This document shows, piece by piece, positions 63,430 to 64,000 of a DNA stretch of 64,000 bases; position 1 is the first letter of the stretch, and every line of letters starts with the position of its first letter. The notes under the pieces are model-generated. The model searched no databases, had not been told where the DNA came from, and was given only the letters and a program-made list of their open reading frames with translations. The stretch is from Anarhynchus alexandrinus (lineage: Eukaryota > Chordata > Aves > Charadriiformes > Charadriidae). The position numbers were made by a program, and so were the translations under genes. The stretch is taken from the NCBI GenBank assembly GCA_008711295.1, contig VUYV01000397.1, positions 534,101 to 598,100 of the forward strand. Reading direction: 5' to 3'.

Positions 63430-64000
63430 GTAAGTGTAAATGCTTCCCGTGCGTTTGTATTTCTTAGCTTGCATCTCACAGGCCTTAGCTCTGAGGAGGG
63501 CAGAGGAAAGCTTGAGCTGTGTCTATGCTTTGGTGAAACCCCATACATCTTAGCTGTGGCACGCTGTTACTCTGCCAGCTAGAGCGAGATCACAGCATGT
63601 CCTGGTTTTATGCTGTGGTAAGCAGTCATAGGGCCCCTTAAGACTAAAATACACGTTCTCAGTAAAGGAAGGAACAAAAACATGACCAAAAATGTACCTC
63701 TGTCCTTACCAGCGCATCTTGTTTGCCTTCTTTACCATGTTGCTGAATTGACTTAGCCCATACTGCCTGAGATGGGATCTCTGTGTTGACAGCATCAAAG
63801 TGTAGCCGGAGGGTGTCAGTAGAGCAGTACTTTGCAGGCTGCTGCATGCAGCATTCTTTAGAGCTGCATTCCTGTTAGTGAGTATGTGCTTGCCAGCCTG
63901 GAGCACATCTCTGAGGTTGACATTAAGTCCTGTGTTGAAAGACTTAACTGTCCTAATATGTTTAAGTCGTGCTTTCTTCACCTCTTTTGAAAACAGAGAT
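63430..64000 (+). other. ILKAP: ILKAP intron 7 to window edge
   Basis: The next expected residues (a KPAWKDG-type block in human) are not found before the edge, so exon 8 lies outside the window. Nothing else is recognised here. Confidence 0.5.

Noticed and set aside
63968..64000. Possible start of ILKAP exon 8 at the window edge (AACAG|AGAT)
   Set aside because: The bases after AG do not fit the phase and the conserved continuation expected after SSQ.

Overview
The window is vertebrate nuclear DNA and almost certainly avian. Its genes are split into short exons by GT-AG introns. CpG-island promoters are present. Four fragments look like the 3' part of the CR1 LINE family that dominates bird genomes, and one sits in each of three KIF1A introns and one ILKAP intron. 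The sequence is GC-rich and compact, as on a microchromosome. Gene names come from recognising the translated exons against the vertebrate families from memory; no database was searched.

Layout, left to right: (1) 1-3.9 kb is a gene-poor flank with a large GA-rich microsatellite, two candidate exons of an unidentified minus-strand gene, a TATA box, and a CpG-rich segment with repeated GC/CCAAT boxes. (2) 3974-8746 (+) is MAB21L4 (C2orf54), five coding exons, 474 aa. (3) 9254-13561 (-) is AGXT, peroxisomal/mitochondrial alanine-glyoxylate aminotransferase, eleven exons, 422 aa from the upstream start or 392 aa from the inner start. It converges on MAB21L4, and its poly(A) signal overlaps the MAB21L4 stop codon. 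A 746-bp solo LTR with a 5-bp target duplication sits in the last intron, exactly at the splice donor. (4) 14.9-15.8 kb is a CpG-island promoter with a full CRE, tandem RFX-like boxes and GC-rich hexanucleotide repeats, most likely the KIF1A promoter. (5) 20976-55002 (+) is KIF1A, the kinesin-3 motor of synaptic and dense-core vesicle precursors. It has 46 constitutive coding exons (1,691 aa) plus five alternative segments. All exon phases join without a break. (6) 55-57.6 kb is the probable KIF1A 3' UTR. (7) 57.6-58.2 kb is a CpG-island promoter with five inverted CCAAT boxes and a CTCF-like site. (8) From 58195 (+) runs ILKAP, a PP2C phosphatase; its first seven coding exons lie in the window and the rest is beyond the right edge.

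The order MAB21L4-AGXT-KIF1A, with their relative strands, matches human 2q37.3. ILKAP directly downstream of KIF1A does not match human, where I recall the two being more than 2 Mb apart, so a rearrangement breakpoint probably lies near 57.6 kb. No bacterial-type system, CRISPR array or operon is present. The points most worth a second look are the LTR landing on the AGXT splice donor, the intact dual-targeting signals of AGXT, the set of KIF1A microexons and alternative acceptors (including the exon-25b type segment), and a GC-AG intron in KIF1A.
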